64,000 nt of DNA from an uncultured Cellulosilyticum sp. (lineage in GTDB: Bacteria; Bacillota; Clostridia; Lachnospirales; Cellulosilyticaceae). A program made the translations under genes and the position numbers. The notes under the pieces were generated by a model, which worked only from the letters and a program-made list of their open reading frames with translations, was not told the origin of the DNA and ran no database searches. Below, one piece after another: positions 54,736 to 63,835 of the stretch; positions within the stretch are counted from its first letter, which is position 1; every line of letters starts with the position of its first letter. Location of the stretch: NCBI GenBank assembly GCA_934725855.1, contig CAKVCL010000011.1, positions 35,429 to 99,428 of the forward strand, in the 5' to 3' direction.

Positions 54736-57504
54736 ATGAAATACTTTAATGAGCCTAAAGAAAAAGTATTAGACGAGCTTAAAGTAAATGCAGACCAAGG
54801 TCTTTCATCATCAGAAGCAAAAACAAGACAAGAAAAGTATGGGAAGAATGAATTCACACCTGGGGAAGAGGAAACTTTATGGGACAATATTAAAGATGGT
54901 TTAACGGAACCCATGATTGTAATTTTGCTTGTTGCTGCTTTAATTAGTGCAATTGTAGGGGAACTAGGTGATGCTATAGGCATCGTAGTAGCGGTTGCGC
55001 TGGGTGTAGGAATTGGTATTGTGACTGAAGGTAAGTCAAAGAAAGCGGCTAAGGCACTTTCTAAAATGACAGAAGACATTGAGGTTAAGGTTGTAAGAGA
55101 TGGAAAGATTACGACAATATTAAAATCTGACATTGTTCCTGGGGATATCGTTCATGTGTCCACGGGTGATATGATCCCAGCAGATGGCCGTGTCCTTGAA
55201 AATGTTAACCTTAAAGTAAGAGAAGATATGCTTACTGGTGAAGCTGACGATGTAACGAAAAAAGCAGACATTGTGGTTGAAATGGAAAGTATTCAAAACA
55301 ATAAGGGTGAAACCATTATTCAAGACCCTGTGCCTGCTAAGCAAAAGAATATGGTTTTTGGTGGAACATTCGTTGCACAAGGAACAGGAAGCTTTTTAGT
55401 CACTTCTATTGGTGATGATACAGAAATGGGACGTATTGCTCAAAATCTTAATGAAGATCAAGGGGATACACCACTTCAAATTAAATTGGGTGACTTAGGT
55501 GCTACCATATCTAAGATTTCTAGTGCGATTGCAGCCGTTTTATTTATTTTCATGACCGTTAAGATGATTATGCGTGGACAAGTTCATCCAGATACAAGTG
55601 GTTTTACGGCTTTTCTTGAATCTGTTGATCCAATTAAAACATCATTTATTGTGTGTATCGCTCTTATTGTAGCCGCTGTACCAGAAGGGTTACCTACAAT
55701 GATTAATATGACACTTGCTATTACCATGCAAAAAATGGCTAAGATTAATGCCTTGGTTACTAAAAAAGAAGCATGTGAAACGATTGGTTCTATATCTGTC
55801 ATTTGTTCAGATAAAACAGGAACATTAACCCAAAACCGTATGACTGTTGAAACCGTTTATGTGGATGGAGAATATGTAAATGCCCCACCAAAAGACAATA
55901 AAAGCTTATTTGACTTAAACTGTTTATTAAATGGAACAGCAGACATTGAGAAAGACGGCAGTGAATATAAATACTTAGGTAGTGCCACAGAGTGTGCGCT
56001 TCTGCTTTATTATAAAGATCGTGACTATAAAGCTGAAAGAAAGAATGCTCATATTCATACACAAGTACCATTTGATTCAAAACTTAAACGTATGACAACT
56101 ATTATCAAACATAATGGTCAAACAGCAGTCCTGATGAAGGGTGCACCAGAAGTGCTTCTTGAATCTTGCCATTTCATTACAGAAGGCAATCAAACAGTAG
56201 AACTTACTGCACAGAAGAAAGAAGCTATCTTAGCTGAAATTCAGAAATTACAAGTTAAAGCAATGCGTGCCCTTGGTTTTGCTTTTAAATATTTATCTGA
56301 TGAAGAAGCCGCCAAAGCCATAGATGCAGAAGGTACCATTGTAGACGATACATTACTTAGTGAAAACTTAATTTTTAATGCGTTTGTAGGTATTCGCGAT
56401 CCACTTAGAGAAGACGTTAAAGAGGCTGTGGTAACAGCACGTAAAGCAGGCGTAACGACTAAGATGCTTACAGGAGATAATATTAATACAGCCCGTGCTA
56501 TTGGAAATGAACTTGGCTTATTAGAAGGCGGTGCAAAAGCTGTAGAGTCTTCTTATATTGATACTTTATCAGATGAAGAGCTAAGAGAAGAAATTAAAAA
56601 CATCAATATTGTGGCACGTTCTAAACCAGAAACTAAAATGCGTGTCGTTACGGCGCTTCAAGCTAATGGAGAAGTTGTAGGTGTAACAGGTGATGGAATT
56701 AATGATGCACCAGCTCTTCATAAAGCAGATGTCGGGATTGCTATGGGTATTACAGGAACAGAAGTTAGTAAAAGTGCAGCAGATATTATTTTAACGGATG
56801 ACTCTTTCAGCACAATTGTGCGTGGTATTCAATGGGGACGTGGTATCTATGAAAACTTCCAACGTTTCATTCAGTTCCAATTAACGGTAAACGTAGTAGC
56901 TTTCTTTATTGCAGTGCTTTCTCAAATCCTTGACCAAGACATGCCATTTACCACCATTCAACTCTTATGGGTAAATATTATCATGGATGGACCTCCAGCC
57001 CTTGCATTAGGTCTTGAACCTGTTAGAAAAAGCGTTTTAAAACGTAAACCAGTTAATAGAAATGCATCTATTATTACAAAAAACATGTTTATGACAATTG
57101 TAGGTAATGCCCTTGCTATTTCAGGAATTATCTTGATTCAAATGGTATTTAACCCATTAGGGGCAGCACCTGAAGAAGCAGAAACTGTATTATTTGGATT
57201 ATTTGCATTCCTTGCTTTATTTAATTCCTTTAACTGTCGTGAGATGGGCAGTGCAAGTATTATTCCAAATTTCTTAGCCAATAAGATTGCATTAGAAATT
57301 ATTGGTGGAACAGCAGTGATGCAATTAGTCTTTACACAAATATTTAATAAGTTCTTTAATACCGTGCCACTGAGTGTAGGCATGTGGATTAAAGTGATTG
57401 GACTTGCAGCATGTATTATTGTGATTGATGAAGTTGTTAAATTTGTCCTTCGTCTTGCAAGCAGAAATGCTAATGATGAAGAAGGCGTAAAAGTTAATGC
57501 TTAA
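54736..57504 (+). CDS. Calcium-translocating P-type ATPase
   Basis: 922 residues. Motifs in order: a cytoplasmic N-terminus; TGES-like TGEADDVTKK in the A domain; M4 AAVPEGLPTMINMTLAI; phosphorylation site CSDKTGTLTQNRM; nucleotide-binding domain KGAPE; hinge TGDGINDAPAL; M6 NIIMDGPPALALGLEP. The M4/M6 residues fit PMCA/SERCA-type Ca2+ transport. It exports Ca2+ from the cytoplasm. It has no partner genes. A perfect terminator follows. Confidence 0.95.
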   Translation: MKYFNEPKEKVLDELKVNADQGLSSSEAKTRQEKYGKNEFTPGEEETLWDNIKDGLTEPMIVILLVAALISAIVGELGDAIGIVVAVALGVGIGIVTEGKSKKAAKALSKMTEDIEVKVVRDGKITTILKSDIVPGDIVHVSTGDMIPADGRVLENVNLKVREDMLTGEADDVTKKADIVVEMESIQNNKGETIIQDPVPAKQKNMVFGGTFVAQGTGSFLVTSIGDDTEMGRIAQNLNEDQGDTPLQIKLGDLGATISKISSAIAAVLFIFMTVKMIMRGQVHPDTSGFTAFLESVDPIKTSFIVCIALIVAAVPEGLPTMINMTLAITMQKMAKINALVTKKEACETIGSISVICSDKTGTLTQNRMTVETVYVDGEYVNAPPKDNKSLFDLNCLLNGTADIEKDGSEYKYLGSATECALLLYYKDRDYKAERKNAHIHTQVPFDSKLKRMTTIIKHNGQTAVLMKGAPEVLLESCHFITEGNQTVELTAQKKEAILAEIQKLQVKAMRALGFAFKYLSDEEAAKAIDAEGTIVDDTLLSENLIFNAFVGIRDPLREDVKEAVVTARKAGVTTKMLTGDNINTARAIGNELGLLEGGAKAVESSYIDTLSDEELREEIKNINIVARSKPETKMRVVTALQANGEVVGVTGDGINDAPALHKADVGIAMGITGTEVSKSAADIILTDDSFSTIVRGIQWGRGIYENFQRFIQFQLTVNVVAFFIAVLSQILDQDMPFTTIQLLWVNIIMDGPPALALGLEPVRKSVLKRKPVNRNASIITKNMFMTIVGNALAISGIILIQMVFNPLGAAPEEAETVLFGLFAFLALFNSFNCREMGSASIIPNFLANKIALEIIGGTAVMQLVFTQIFNKFFNTVPLSVGMWIKVIGLAACIIVIDEVVKFVLRLASRNANDEEGVKVNA

Positions 57505-57507
57505 GTT

Positions 57508-57547
57508 AAAAAAAGTAGGCGTTCGATAACGAACGCCTACTTTTTTT
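57508..57547 (+). terminator. Terminator of the calcium ATPase gene
   Basis: AGTAGGCGTTCG / CGAACGCCTACT stem with an ATAA loop, flanked by seven A and seven T. Confidence 0.95.
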
Positions 57548-57643
57548 GAGTGGATTCGTATTTGGGGATTATAAAGCACAAAAAAATGCAAAATTACTTT
57601 ACAAATAACTTAAAAAGTATCATAATTAGTGGTATGAAATAGA

Positions 57644-57670
57644 ACTACTATGAAGGAGTGACATAGTAGT
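57644..57670 (+). repeat. Inverted repeat in the ddh leader
   Basis: ACTACTATG (57644-57652) / CATAGTAGT (57662-57670) with a 9-nt loop AAGGAGTGA that contains a Shine-Dalgarno-like AAGGAG. No start codon uses it. The real ddh site is the AGGAGG further down. Confidence 0.5.
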
Positions 57671-57710
57671 AAGTGTATTGTTTGAGTTGATACTATAGGA
57701 GGAAATCTAG

Positions 57711-58703
57711 ATGAGTAACAAAGTAAGAGTAGGGATTGTTGGATATGGAAATGTTGGCAAGGGGGTAGAGCTTGCTATCAGACAAAATCCAGATATGGAG
57801 TTAGTGGCTGTGTTTACCAGACGTGCACCAGAGACAGTACAAATTGCAACACCAAGTGCAAAAGTAGTTCACATGGATGAGATTAAAGCTTATACAGAAG
57901 CTATTGATGTCGTGATTCTTTGCGGTGGTTCAGCAACTGATTTACCAGTTCAAGGACCAGAAATGGCAAAATTATTTAATACAATTGATAGTTTTGATAC
58001 ACATGCAAGAATTCCAGAATACCATGCAGCAGTAGAAGCCGCAGCAAAAGCAGCAGGTAAAACAAGTGTCATTTCAGTAGGTTGGGATCCAGGTTTATTC
58101 TCAATGATGCGCATGATGACAGGTGCATTCTTACCAATGGGTGAAGATTATACATTCTGGGGCAAAGGCGTAAGCCAAGGACACTCAGATGCGATTAGAC
58201 GTGTAAATGGCGTTAAAAGAGGCATTCAATATACGATTCCAGTAGATGACGCGATTACAAAAGTTAGAAATGGTGAAAATCCAAGCTTATCTACAAGAGA
58301 TAAACATACAAGAGAATGTTTCGTAGTGCCTAAAGAAGGGGCTGACCTTGCTCAAATTGAAAATGATATTAAAACCATGCCAAACTACTTTTCAGATTAT
58401 AACACAACGGTTCATTTTATTACCGAAGAAGAATTTGAAGCAAATCATAATAAGATGCCACATGGTGGATTTGTATTTAGAAGCGGTGTAACAGGGCCTA
58501 ATGAAGAACACAAACAAATTGTAGAATTCTCATTGAAATTAGATAGCAATCCAGAATTTACAGCACAAGTACTTGCTAGTTATGCACGTGCAGCCGTTCG
58601 TATGAACAAAGAAGGAAATACAGGAGCTAAAACAGTATTTGATGTGCCTCTAGCTTATCTTTCTCCTAAGTCATCAGCAGAATTAATTAAAAATTTATTA
58701 TAA
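57711..58703 (+). CDS. ddh: meso-Diaminopimelate D-dehydrogenase
   Basis: 330 residues, the family length. The NADP-binding start is VGIVGYGNVGKGVELAI. DSFDTHARIPEYHA and VGWDPGLFSMMR carry substrate-binding residues, followed by GKGVSQGHSDAIRR. It converts L-tetrahydrodipicolinate to meso-diaminopimelate in one step with NADPH and ammonium, for lysine and peptidoglycan. The start has AGGAGG upstream. A single gene with a terminator before and after. Confidence 0.96.
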   Translation: MSNKVRVGIVGYGNVGKGVELAIRQNPDMELVAVFTRRAPETVQIATPSAKVVHMDEIKAYTEAIDVVILCGGSATDLPVQGPEMAKLFNTIDSFDTHARIPEYHAAVEAAAKAAGKTSVISVGWDPGLFSMMRMMTGAFLPMGEDYTFWGKGVSQGHSDAIRRVNGVKRGIQYTIPVDDAITKVRNGENPSLSTRDKHTRECFVVPKEGADLAQIENDIKTMPNYFSDYNTTVHFITEEEFEANHNKMPHGGFVFRSGVTGPNEEHKQIVEFSLKLDSNPEFTAQVLASYARAAVRMNKEGNTGAKTVFDVPLAYLSPKSSAELIKNLL

Positions 58704-58732
58704 AAAATAGAGCGATAAGCTCTATTTTTTTT
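58702..58732 (+). terminator. Terminator of ddh
   Basis: AAAAAATAGAGC / GCTCTATTTTTTTT, loop GATAA, running from the stop codon. Confidence 0.9.
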
Positions 58733-58875
58733 ATAAATGTTAGTGGGTTTTAAAAATATGAAGAGCAAAGTATAGTGATAATGAAATATAAATCTAAAAA
58801 TGGTGAAATTTTTTTGTGTTAAGTTTATAATGTAAATAGAACAGTGATTAAATAAACGGATGGAAGGTGAAGTTT

Positions 58876-59619
58876 ATGTTAAAAGATAAAGTAGCAATTG
58901 TAACAGGTGGGACTAGAGGAATAGGTTATGCCATCGTTAAAAAATTTTTAGAAAATGGAGCAAAGGTAGTCTTATTAGGCTCAAGACAAGAAACAGTAGA
59001 TAAAGCACTGGCTTTATTAAAAGAAGAAAATGACTCTTGGGAAGTTAGTGGAGCCTGTCCAAATCTCTTAGATGAAGAGGAAGTTGCAGCTGTAATTGAG
59101 AAGGTTAAAGAGAAGTTTGGAAGAGTGGATATTCTGGTAAATAATGCAGGAATTTCAGATAGCACGCCTATTGATCAATATACGTCAACTCAGTTTACAA
59201 AGGTTATGAATCTAAATGTTAATGCGATTATGAATGCAATAATGCCTACTGTGAAAATTATGAAAGCACAAGGCGGTGGTGTGATTATTAATACAAGTTC
59301 TATGGTAAGTATATCTGGGCAACCAGCTGGAATAGCTTATCCAACTAGCAAGAGTGCTGTAAATGCCCTTACTTGGTCACTAGCAAGAGAGCTTGGGCCA
59401 AGCAATATTCGTGTTAATGCAGTCGCACCTGGAATTACAAGGACAGATATGGTGGCAGCACTTCCAGAGAAAATGATAGAACCAATGATTAGTAGAATAC
59501 CACTTCGAAGAATAGGCGAGCCTGAAGATGTGGCGAATGCATTTTTATTCTTAGCCAGTGATATGGCAAGTTATGTTACAGGAGAAATATTGTCAGTTGA
59601 TGGGGCAATGAGATCATAA
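58876..59619 (+). CDS. SDR family oxidoreductase
   Basis: 247 residues from the ATG at 58876, GGAAGGTG upstream. An earlier in-frame GTG at 58867 is inside that box. Rossmann motif TGGTRGIG, NNAG, catalytic Ser in NTSSMVS and YPTSK (Tyr/Lys), plus the PGxxRT-like APGITRTDM. It fits the FabG-like classical short-chain dehydrogenases. The substrate could be a 3-oxoacyl thioester or a sugar alcohol. It lies between ddh and the small antisense locus. Confidence 0.9.
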   Translation: MLKDKVAIVTGGTRGIGYAIVKKFLENGAKVVLLGSRQETVDKALALLKEENDSWEVSGACPNLLDEEEVAAVIEKVKEKFGRVDILVNNAGISDSTPIDQYTSTQFTKVMNLNVNAIMNAIMPTVKIMKAQGGGVIINTSSMVSISGQPAGIAYPTSKSAVNALTWSLARELGPSNIRVNAVAPGITRTDMVAALPEKMIEPMISRIPLRRIGEPEDVANAFLFLASDMASYVTGEILSVDGAMRS

Positions 59620-59645
59620 AAAAGTAAATTTTGAAAGTTATATAG

Positions 59646-59673
59646 TTTACTTTATATAGAATCTTGGTATAAT
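59646..59673 (+). promoter_or_regulatory. Promoter of the antisense RNA
   Basis: -35 TTTACT (59646-59651), 16-bp spacer and TATAAT (59668-59673) with TGG directly before it (extended -10). The RNA start should be near 59680. Confidence 0.65.
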
Positions 59674-59679
59674 AAAAAC

Positions 59680-59816
59680 AAAAAAATGCTTAGTGAAAGC
59701 AGACACTAAGCATTTAATGAGATATTTTTTACGGTTTGGGCTATTGAATAAAGCATCGAATCATAAAATCAATGAAAAGCACAACTACTCTTGGTCGGAT
59801 GGTGTGCTTTTTTCTT
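59680..59816 (+). ncRNA. Candidate antitoxin-like antisense RNA
   Basis: A transcript of about 136 nt is implied by the promoter at 59646-59673 and a terminator at 59775-59818. No ribosome binding site with a sensible frame is present. Its first bases would form the 12-bp stem at 59684-59715. It overlaps the last ten codons of the small membrane gene on the opposite strand and the whole predicted 3' UTR of its mRNA. This matches the RatA/SR4 layout of known Firmicutes type I loci. Confidence 0.55.
59684..59715 (-). terminator. Terminator of the small membrane gene
   Basis: AAATGCTTAGTG (59684-59695) / CACTAAGCATTT (59704-59715), 12-bp stem. On the minus strand it is followed by seven T, then G and more T (from 59683 down). 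On the plus strand the tail is poor. Confidence 0.75.
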
Positions 59817-59818
59817 TT
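59775..59818 (+). terminator. Terminator of the antisense RNA
   Basis: AAAAGCACA (59775-59783) / TGTGCTTTT (59803-59811), 19-nt loop, followed by T6, C and T4. Confidence 0.75.
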
Positions 59819-59952
59819 GCATAAATATCAAGTTCAAGGCTCTTTAGACTGATTTTAAGTTTAATTTTTGTGAAATAAACACGGTGTATGTAGGTTTCAC
59901 GAACGACAATAACGATCACTAAACCGATAATCAGCATCACGTAGAGCATCAT
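59785..59952 (-). CDS. Small membrane peptide, candidate type I toxin
   Basis: 55 codons from the ATG at 59952. A second ATG follows at once. AAGGGGGTGG lies 6 bases upstream. The product starts with a hydrophobic helix MMLYVMLIIGLVIVIVV, then a basic middle (KIKLKISLKS region) and a polar tail. This composition fits pore-forming toxins of type I systems, although the tail is longer than in TxpA or Fst and I know no exact match. Codons such as CTC, GTC and CTG are unusually frequent compared with neighbours. Expression is suggested by an extended -10 promoter and a perfect terminator. Confidence 0.6.
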   Translation of the reverse strand: MMLYVMLIIGLVIVIVVRETYIHRVYFTKIKLKISLKSLELDIYAKEKSTPSDQE

Positions 59953-59958
59953 TCAATA

Positions 59959-60000
59959 CCACCCCCTTTAGCTAAAGAATGATCAATAGCCTAGGAGGGT
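59959..60000 (-). promoter_or_regulatory. Leader element that may hide the ribosome binding site
   Basis: ACCCTC in the leader (plus strand 59995-60000 as GAGGGT) can pair with GGGGGT in the Shine-Dalgarno sequence (59961-59966). Between them lies the 12-base palindrome CTTTAGCTAAAG (59966-59977). Confidence 0.4.
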
Positions 60001-60016
60001 AAAATATCTAAAACCC

Positions 60017-60033
60017 CCGCACCATCCTTGCGG
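60017..60033 (-). repeat. Leader hairpin CCGCA/TGCGG
   Basis: Stem CCGCA / TGCGG with a 7-nt loop near the predicted 5' end of the minus-strand mRNA, followed by GGG and a T-rich stretch. Confidence 0.5.
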
Positions 60034-60050
60034 TCGTTATTTACTCTTGT

Positions 60051-60059
60051 AGTATAGCA
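60051..60059 (-). promoter_or_regulatory. Extended -10 promoter of the small membrane gene
   Basis: TGC-TATACT on the minus strand (60059 to 60051). It would start an mRNA near 60044 with a 90-nt leader. The -35 is weak. Confidence 0.5.
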
Positions 60060-60276
60060 TAATTAAAAAGGTAATAATAGGAATATTAAGTAAATAAAGA
60101 AGGAAAAATGGAAATAAATATTAAGGGGTTTTAGAATTTGTATACATATATAGAAGTCAACATTCTTTAGGTAATGCTAAAAGGCTTTCTACACCTTCCA
60201 CTACCAAAAAATAATATTTTAGCCTATATAACGTTGTGAGTTTTGAATAGGGAGCTTACAAATATTATTATTGCAT
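60060..60276. other. AT-rich gap before the uxaC terminator
   Basis: No open frame, repeat or RNA motif was recognised here. It lies between the small membrane gene promoter and the uxaC terminator. Confidence 0.4.
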
Positions 60277-60331
60277 ATAAAAATAGCTTACTCCGTTTGA
60301 AATCCTGTTAAAAGCATAAATGGAGTAAGCT
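60277..60331 (-). terminator. Terminator of uxaC
   Basis: AGCTTACTCC (60285-60294) / GGAGTAAGCT (60322-60331), long loop. On the minus strand it is followed by ATTTTTAT. Confidence 0.75.
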
Positions 60332-60367
60332 GTTAAAACATGAGAATGAATTCAATTAGATTAAATA

Positions 60368-61774
60368 TTATACATTAAAACCAAAATAAGTATTTGTATT
60401 ATTAAATGAAATATCTTGAACCAGTTGTCCAAGTCCCTTCATATCTGCTGGATACTCACCGTTTTCTACCCAAGTGCCTATAAGATTACAAAGAATACGT
60501 CTAAAGTATTCATGTCTTGTATAAGATAAGAAGCTTCTTGAATCAGTAAGCATACCCACAAAGTTTCCAAGCAGAGAAAGATTAGCAAGGCTTGTCATTT
60601 GATCAATCATACCTTGCTTATTATCATTAAACCACCAAGCAGAACCTTGTTGAATTTTACCAGCAGCTTCAGCATTTTGGAAACATCCTAAAATTGTACC
60701 AATAGAAGCATTGTCGTTTGGATTAAGTGAATAGATAATCGTTTTAGGAAGCGCATTTTTTTCTTGAAGTGCATTTAAGAATGCAGAAGTTGCTTCAGCA
60801 CAATTATACGTATTAATACAATCAAAACCTGTATCAGGACCTAGAGTGGCAAAAGCAGGTTTGTTATTATCACGAAGCGCACCATAATGTAATTGCATAA
60901 CCCAGTTACGTTTAGCATAGGCTTCACCTAAAAAGATAAGAACAGCAGTTTTGTATTTTTCTATTTCTTCAAAACTTATTTCATTACCAGCTAGTACCTT
61001 TTGGAAGATAGTATCTGCTTCTTCAAAGGTAGTAGGACGATAAAGAACATAATCTAGACCATGGTCAGAAACACAGCAGCCTTTTTCAGTAAAGTAATCT
61101 AAGCGGACATTGAGTGCCACAAATAAACTATTAAGATCAGAAATTTTAATCTCACTAACTTCTGAGAGATGACGGATATAAGCAGTAAAAGTTTCCTTTT
61201 CAATATTAACCGCTTTATCTGGTCTCCACGCAGGAAGAACCTTGACTTTACAACTGCTATCATTTGCAAGTTGCTTATGATAAATAAGTGAGTCAACAGG
61301 ATCATCAGTTGTACAAATGACTTTCACATTAGAAGCTTCAATGATATCTCTTACATTAAAATGGCCTGATTGAAGTTTTTGATTGCAAAGATTCCAGACT
61401 TCTTCTGCGGTATCTCCATTTAAAACCCCTTCATAACCAAAGTATTTTCTAAGTTCAAGATGAGTCCAGTGATAAAGAGGGTTTCCGATAGCCTTAGGTA
61501 ATGTTTCAGCCCATTTTTGGAATTTTTCTCGATCAGATGCATGACCTGTTATGTATTTCTCTTCTACACCATTAGAGCGCATAGCGCGCCATTTATAATG
61601 ATCCCCTCCTAGCCAAACTTCAGTAATGTTTTTAAATTGTTTGTTTTGTGCAATTTCAGCGGGGTTAATATGACAGTGGTAATCAATGATAGGCATTCTT
61701 GCAGCATATTCATGATATAAGGTTTTTGCAGTTTCGTTTGATAGTAAAAAGTCTTTATCCATAAATTTTTTCAT
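60368..61774 (-). CDS. uxaC: Glucuronate isomerase
   Basis: 468 residues, the family length. The amidohydrolase-like start PIIDYHCHINPAEIA gives the metal-binding His pair. WLGGDHYKWRAMRSNGV and MQLHYGALRDNN are family motifs. It interconverts D-glucuronate with D-fructuronate and D-galacturonate with D-tagaturonate in pectin and glucuronide breakdown. The start follows AGGAG with 9-bp spacing. No other uronate genes are within view, so the rest of the pathway lies elsewhere. Confidence 0.97.
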   Translation of the reverse strand: MKKFMDKDFLLSNETAKTLYHEYAARMPIIDYHCHINPAEIAQNKQFKNITEVWLGGDHYKWRAMRSNGVEEKYITGHASDREKFQKWAETLPKAIGNPLYHWTHLELRKYFGYEGVLNGDTAEEVWNLCNQKLQSGHFNVRDIIEASNVKVICTTDDPVDSLIYHKQLANDSSCKVKVLPAWRPDKAVNIEKETFTAYIRHLSEVSEIKISDLNSLFVALNVRLDYFTEKGCCVSDHGLDYVLYRPTTFEEADTIFQKVLAGNEISFEEIEKYKTAVLIFLGEAYAKRNWVMQLHYGALRDNNKPAFATLGPDTGFDCINTYNCAEATSAFLNALQEKNALPKTIIYSLNPNDNASIGTILGCFQNAEAAGKIQQGSAWWFNDNKQGMIDQMTSLANLSLLGNFVGMLTDSRSFLSYTRHEYFRRILCNLIGTWVENGEYPADMKGLGQLVQDISFNNTNTYFGFNV

Positions 61775-62106
61775 AGCACATACTCCTAACTTAGTAATGG
61801 TTGATTGTAGTTGTTATTTGGATAATAAAATAGCTTTTAATATAGTTTTTTAGAAAATTAATAAATTTTATTAATATTTATTATAAAATCTTAAAAAAAT
61901 AAAGTCAATTACTGAAAATAATTTTGATATTAAATAGGAGATTTATTCCTTTATTAGGTAACAATCAAGTATAATAAATGAAATAAACTTTAGTTTTTTG
62001 AAACATACAACAAACGCATCATAAAAAATGTATATTTATGATATAATAAATAAAATACATACATATTAGAAGGCAATGTGTCATAAAGAGGAAAAGAGGA
62101 TGTAGT
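61775..62106. other. Divergent upstream region of uxaC and the chemoreceptor gene
   Basis: Very AT-rich, 332 bp. It should contain both promoters. For the chemoreceptor, TATAAT lies at 62042-62047 with a poor -35. No operator or riboswitch motif was recognised. Confidence 0.5.
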
Positions 62107-63798
62107 ATGGGGAAGAAAATGAAATCAATAAGTACGCGATTTGTTTTGATATTTATTGTATCAATTTTATTTGTAACAACTGCTACGACGATTGGCGTTA
62201 TTAGTCCAATGATGAATATTACGACAACATCAACAAAAAACTATATGTTAGATTTAAGTAAGGCATATACAGAGCAAATTGATTATATGATTCAAACAAG
62301 TGGAGAAGAAGTACTTACTACTCAAAACTTAGAACAATTACTTAAAAATGTTGGGATTACGAATGTAGCATCTAGTTATGCTTATTTAGTAGATAAAAAT
62401 GGAAAGATGCTTTATCATCCAATCGCAGAAAAAATTGGACAAGAAGTAGAGAATAAAGCAATCAAAGAGGTAATAGATCAGCTAGCTCAAGGAGAACAAG
62501 TAGAGGGGGGCGTTATAAGCTATTTATTTCGGGGAGAAGAAAAATATGCAAGTTATGATGTGATTAAAGAAAATAATGCAGTATTAGTTGTTTCAGCGGA
62601 TAAAGGAGAAATTTTAAGGACAACACGTCATATTTTAATTTACACATTGTGTCTTTTTGTTGGCATAGGAGTTATTGTTAGTATAGTGGGCTATTTTGCT
62701 GCAAAAAGATTAATTAGACCACTGATTAATTTGACAAAGTATGTTCGAGGACTTGAAAATTTAGATTTTCGTCTAACAGATGACTATCAAAAGATTTGTT
62801 TACGTCAAGATGAAATAGGAGTTATTGGACATGCTATCTTGAAAATGATTGAAAGCATTAAGTCATTGAACAGTCAGGTTAATGAAACATCTGAATCAAT
62901 TCAGAAAGGAACTAATGAATTAGAAAAAATTATTACTCAGGTTATGCACTATTCAACAGATAATTCAGCAAGCACGCAGGAACTGGCTTCAAGTATGCAA
63001 CAAACGGCTGCAATGACAGAAAACATCCAAGAAGAAATACAGGGAGTTAGTCAAAAGGTACAAAATATTAGTTTAAGGTCAAAAGACAGCAATGAGTTAT
63101 CTGAGCAGATTAAAATAACAGCAGATGATTTTAAAATGACAAGTAATGAAATGATAGAAAATGTGAAAGAGGTTTATTGTGAAATTAAAGCACAGGTAGA
63201 TAAGGTGCTATTACATGTGGGAAAAGTAAACCAGATTAATGAGATGGCTAACAGCATAACAGATATTTCAAGGCAAACCAGTCTTCTAGCATTAAATGCT
63301 TCAATCGAAGCGGCAAGAGCAGGGGAAGCTGGAAAAGGATTTAGCATAGTAGCCAGTGAAATTGGGCAATTAGCCTCAAAGTCACAAATAGCGACAGGTG
63401 AAATTGGTCATATAGCTAATGCAGTAGAAACAGTGGTTCAAGAAATGGAAGAATGTATGAAAAAAACTTTAGATTTTTTTGACCAAGATATTATAAGAGC
63501 TTTTCAAGAAATTGATGAAATGATAAAAGGTTATAGTGTAGATGCAGATGAAATTAAAAAAGGAAACGAGCAAATCAACGAAAATATAGACACGTTGTAT
63601 AAAGAAATTAAACAAATCGTAGAATTTATTAAAGGAATAAGAATAACTGTAGAAGAAAGTACCAAGGCAATTGGGAGCGTTGCAGAAAAGACAGTAGATA
63701 TAACCAACACGATGAAGCAAACTACAAGTATGGTTGATGAAAACAACCAAAATGTAGAGAAGTTAAGGCGAGAGATGGAAAAAATGATAGTAGAATAA
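62107..63798 (+). CDS. Methyl-accepting chemotaxis protein with Cache domain
   Basis: 563 residues. One N-terminal membrane helix (about 8-30), an extracellular single-Cache-like sensor (about 40-170; [18 protein letters not shown]), a second membrane helix (about 177-200), HAMP (about 200-255; [20 protein letters not shown]), then the signalling domain with [17 protein letters not shown] (about 398-414). It senses a small external ligand and signals to CheA. Hairpin terminator follows. Confidence 0.93.
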   Translation: MGKKMKSISTRFVLIFIVSILFVTTATTIGVISPMMNITTTSTKNYMLDLSKAYTEQIDYMIQTSGEEVLTTQNLEQLLKNVGITNVASSYAYLVDKNGKMLYHPIAEKIGQEVENKAIKEVIDQLAQGEQVEGGVISYLFRGEEKYASYDVIKENNAVLVVSADKGEILRTTRHILIYTLCLFVGIGVIVSIVGYFAAKRLIRPLINLTKYVRGLENLDFRLTDDYQKICLRQDEIGVIGHAILKMIESIKSLNSQVNETSESIQKGTNELEKIITQVMHYSTDNSASTQELASSMQQTAAMTENIQEEIQGVSQKVQNISLRSKDSNELSEQIKITADDFKMTSNEMIENVKEVYCEIKAQVDKVLLHVGKVNQINEMANSITDISRQTSLLALNASIEAARAGEAGKGFSIVASEIGQLASKSQIATGEIGHIANAVETVVQEMEECMKKTLDFFDQDIIRAFQEIDEMIKGYSVDADEIKKGNEQINENIDTLYKEIKQIVEFIKGIRITVEESTKAIGSVAEKTVDITNTMKQTTSMVDENNQNVEKLRREMEKMIVE

Positions 63799-63807
63799 GA
63801 TGATGTA

Positions 63808-63835
63808 GAGGTATCAGGGTTCTGGTACCTTTTTT
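63808..63835 (+). terminator. Terminator of the Cache chemoreceptor gene
   Basis: AGGTATCAG (63809-63817) / CTGGTACCT (63822-63830) with loop GGTT, followed by six T. Confidence 0.85.
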
